Source: JBMTVN01 sp046047235 (GTDB lineage Bacteria; Verrucomicrobiota; Verrucomicrobiia; Limisphaerales; JAHDYP01). From it: 6,712 bases of DNA. Both the position numbers and the translations under genes were made by a program. Positions 5,606 through 6,712 of this stretch are shown here, in pieces. The notes under the pieces are model-generated. The model had not been told where the DNA came from. It did not search any database and saw nothing but the letters and a program-made list of their open reading frames with translations. Each line of letters starts with the position of its first letter. The first letter of the stretch is position 1. The stretch is taken from positions 1-6,712 of the forward strand of contig JBJOII010000185.1 in NCBI GenBank assembly GCA_046047235.1. The letters are read 5' to 3'.

Positions 5606-6712
5606 TCAGGGGAGGGAGGCCAGGTAGTGGGAGAGGAGGTCGGTGGCTTCGGTGAGCTGGCGGGTATCGATCCATTCATCGCGGGTGTGGGCCTGGGCGA
5701 TGTTACCGGGGCCGAACACGATGCTGGGGATCCCCTTGGCGGCGAGGACGGCGGCGTCGCAGAAGTAGTCGACACCGAGGGGGTGTCGTTGTCGGGCCAG
5801 TTGCATGAGTGATTGGATAAACGGCTGGTTGTGGGGGGTTTCGAGTGGGGGGCAGGGAACGGAGCGGACGGGGACGATACGGGCGGTGGTGTTGGCGAGG
5901 GCGATTGTTTGGCGGATTTGCTGGCGGACAGCGCGGTCGGTTTCGCCGGGGAGGGTGCGTCGGTCGATGGTGATCGTGCAGGAGTCGGGGACGATATTGG
6001 GTTGGCGTCCGCCGTGGATGGTGCCGACGTTGATGGTGGGGTGGCCGAGGAGGGGGTGGCGGTTTGTTTTGAGTTGTTGGGCGTAGGGTCCTTCGAGTTG
6101 TTCGACGACGCGGGCCATGGCGTGGATGGCATTGCGGCCGAGGTGGGGTTTACAGCCATGGGCGGCTTTGCCGCGGGTTTCGATTTCAAGCCAGAGGTTA
6201 CCTTTATGGGCGGTGACGATGCGGTTGAGCGTGGGTTCACCGACGATGGCGAGGTCGGCTTGGATACCGGACTGGGCGAGGGCGCGGGAGCCGCTTTGGC
6301 CGTTTTCTTCGTCCACCGTGGTGGCGAGGGCGATTTCGGTATGGTTAGGGCGCTGGCGTTGTTTGGAGGTGCGGATGAGGGCGGTGAGCATGGCGGCGAT
6401 GCAGCCTTTGGTATCGCAGGCGCCGCGGCCGTGGAGTTTGCCGTTTTGGATTTGGGGTTGGAGTTGGGAGGGGGACTGGACGCCGACCGTATCGAGGTGA
6501 GGGACGAGGAGGATGCGGTGGCGGGTTTCCTTTTTTGGGTGAAGGATGGCGAGGAGGTTGGGTCGGTTGGGGTGGATGGGGGTGAGGTCGACGGTGAGGC
6601 CGGCGGTGGCGGCGGTAGCGGCGATGAAATCGGCGAGGTGTTGTTCACCGGGGCCGGGATCGGACCCCATTTGGAAGGCGGGGTTGATGCTGGGTATAGC
6701 GATAAGTTCGCG
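5606..6712 (-). CDS. M20-family metallo-amidohydrolase (ArgE/DapE/ACY1-like), 5' end cut by window
   Basis: 368 residues are visible; the frame is open to the right edge, so the N-terminus lies outside. An ATG at 6670 is not the start, because the 14 codons before it (RELIAIPSINPAFQ) match the M20 N-terminal motif. The dinuclear zinc site is complete, numbering from the first visible residue: His72 and Asp74 in HLDTV, bridging Asp100 in GRGACDTKG, catalytic Glu135 and ligand Glu136 in VDEENG, Glu159 in GEPT, and His342 in AQAHTRDEW. His185 in AAHGCKPH begins the dimerisation lid domain. The family hydrolyses N-acyl amino acids or small peptides: acetylornithine deacetylase, succinyl-diaminopimelate desuccinylase or aminoacylase. 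The motifs do not decide which. First visible gene of the operon with the glycosyltransferase and flippase, so an N-deacylation step on a sugar or amino-acid substrate is possible but unproven. Confidence 0.9.
   Translation of the reverse strand, partial: RELIAIPSINPAFQMGSDPGPGEQHLADFIAATAATAGLTVDLTPIHPNRPNLLAILHPKKETRHRILLVPHLDTVGVQSPSQLQPQIQNGKLHGRGACDTKGCIAAMLTALIRTSKQRQRPNHTEIALATTVDEENGQSGSRALAQSGIQADLAIVGEPTLNRIVTAHKGNLWLEIETRGKAAHGCKPHLGRNAIHAMARVVEQLEGPYAQQLKTNRHPLLGHPTINVGTIHGGRQPNIVPDSCTITIDRRTLPGETDRAVRQQIRQTIALANTTARIVPVRSVPCPPLETPHNQPFIQSLMQLARQRHPLGVDYFCDAAVLAAKGIPSIVFGPGNIAQAHTRDEWIDTRQLTEATDLLSHYLASLP

Noticed and set aside
5419..6648. 409-codon minus-strand frame overlapping the M20 gene
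   Set aside because: It is a Ser/Pro/Thr-rich translation in another frame of the M20 and glycosyltransferase genes, and the M20 frame carries the complete zinc site.

Overview
The window looks like a GC-rich Gram-negative chromosome. The gene families and the style of intergenic repeat (arrays built on ACCGCGAATGGACGC) suggest the Verrucomicrobiota/Planctomycetota group. That is inferred from remembered patterns, since no phylogenetic marker is present. I support six protein genes. Five are recognisable families, and one (GxxExxY) belongs to a known family of unknown function.

Layout, left to right. Positions 50-99 hold two tandem 25-bp copies of a GTTACCTAT-CTTGAACC motif, probably the edge of an insertion sequence lying mostly outside the window. 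A minus-strand gene (207-878) encodes an exported SYLF/Ysc84-type lipid-binding protein. Diverging from it is a plus-strand gene (970-1626) for a small intramembrane site-2 metalloprotease (M50). Immediately after its stop codon begins a repeat-rich island, about 1627-3062. The island holds three blocks of short repeats, one isolated inverted unit, a duplicated ~185-bp segment, and one small gene with a very strong ribosome binding site (2063-2440, GxxExxY protein with a PD-(D/E)XK-like core).

From 3070 to the right edge, three minus-strand genes form a compact operon transcribed leftwards. In order of transcription they are an M20-family metallo-amidohydrolase (truncated by the window edge), a GT-B glycosyltransferase (26-nt gap) and a multi-spanning oligosaccharide flippase of the MOP/Wzx type (4-nt ATGA overlap). 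The last two fit surface polysaccharide or glycolipid synthesis: assembly on the cytoplasmic face, then export across the inner membrane. The role of the M20 enzyme in this setting is not settled by the sequence.

The most unusual part is the repeat island. The three blocks share one layout but differ by whole 43-bp units, and one junction matches a crossover at a 10-bp direct repeat. The GxxExxY gene is bracketed by oppositely oriented repeat units, which resembles a repeat-associated gene cassette. Whether it is or was mobile cannot be decided from this single window.
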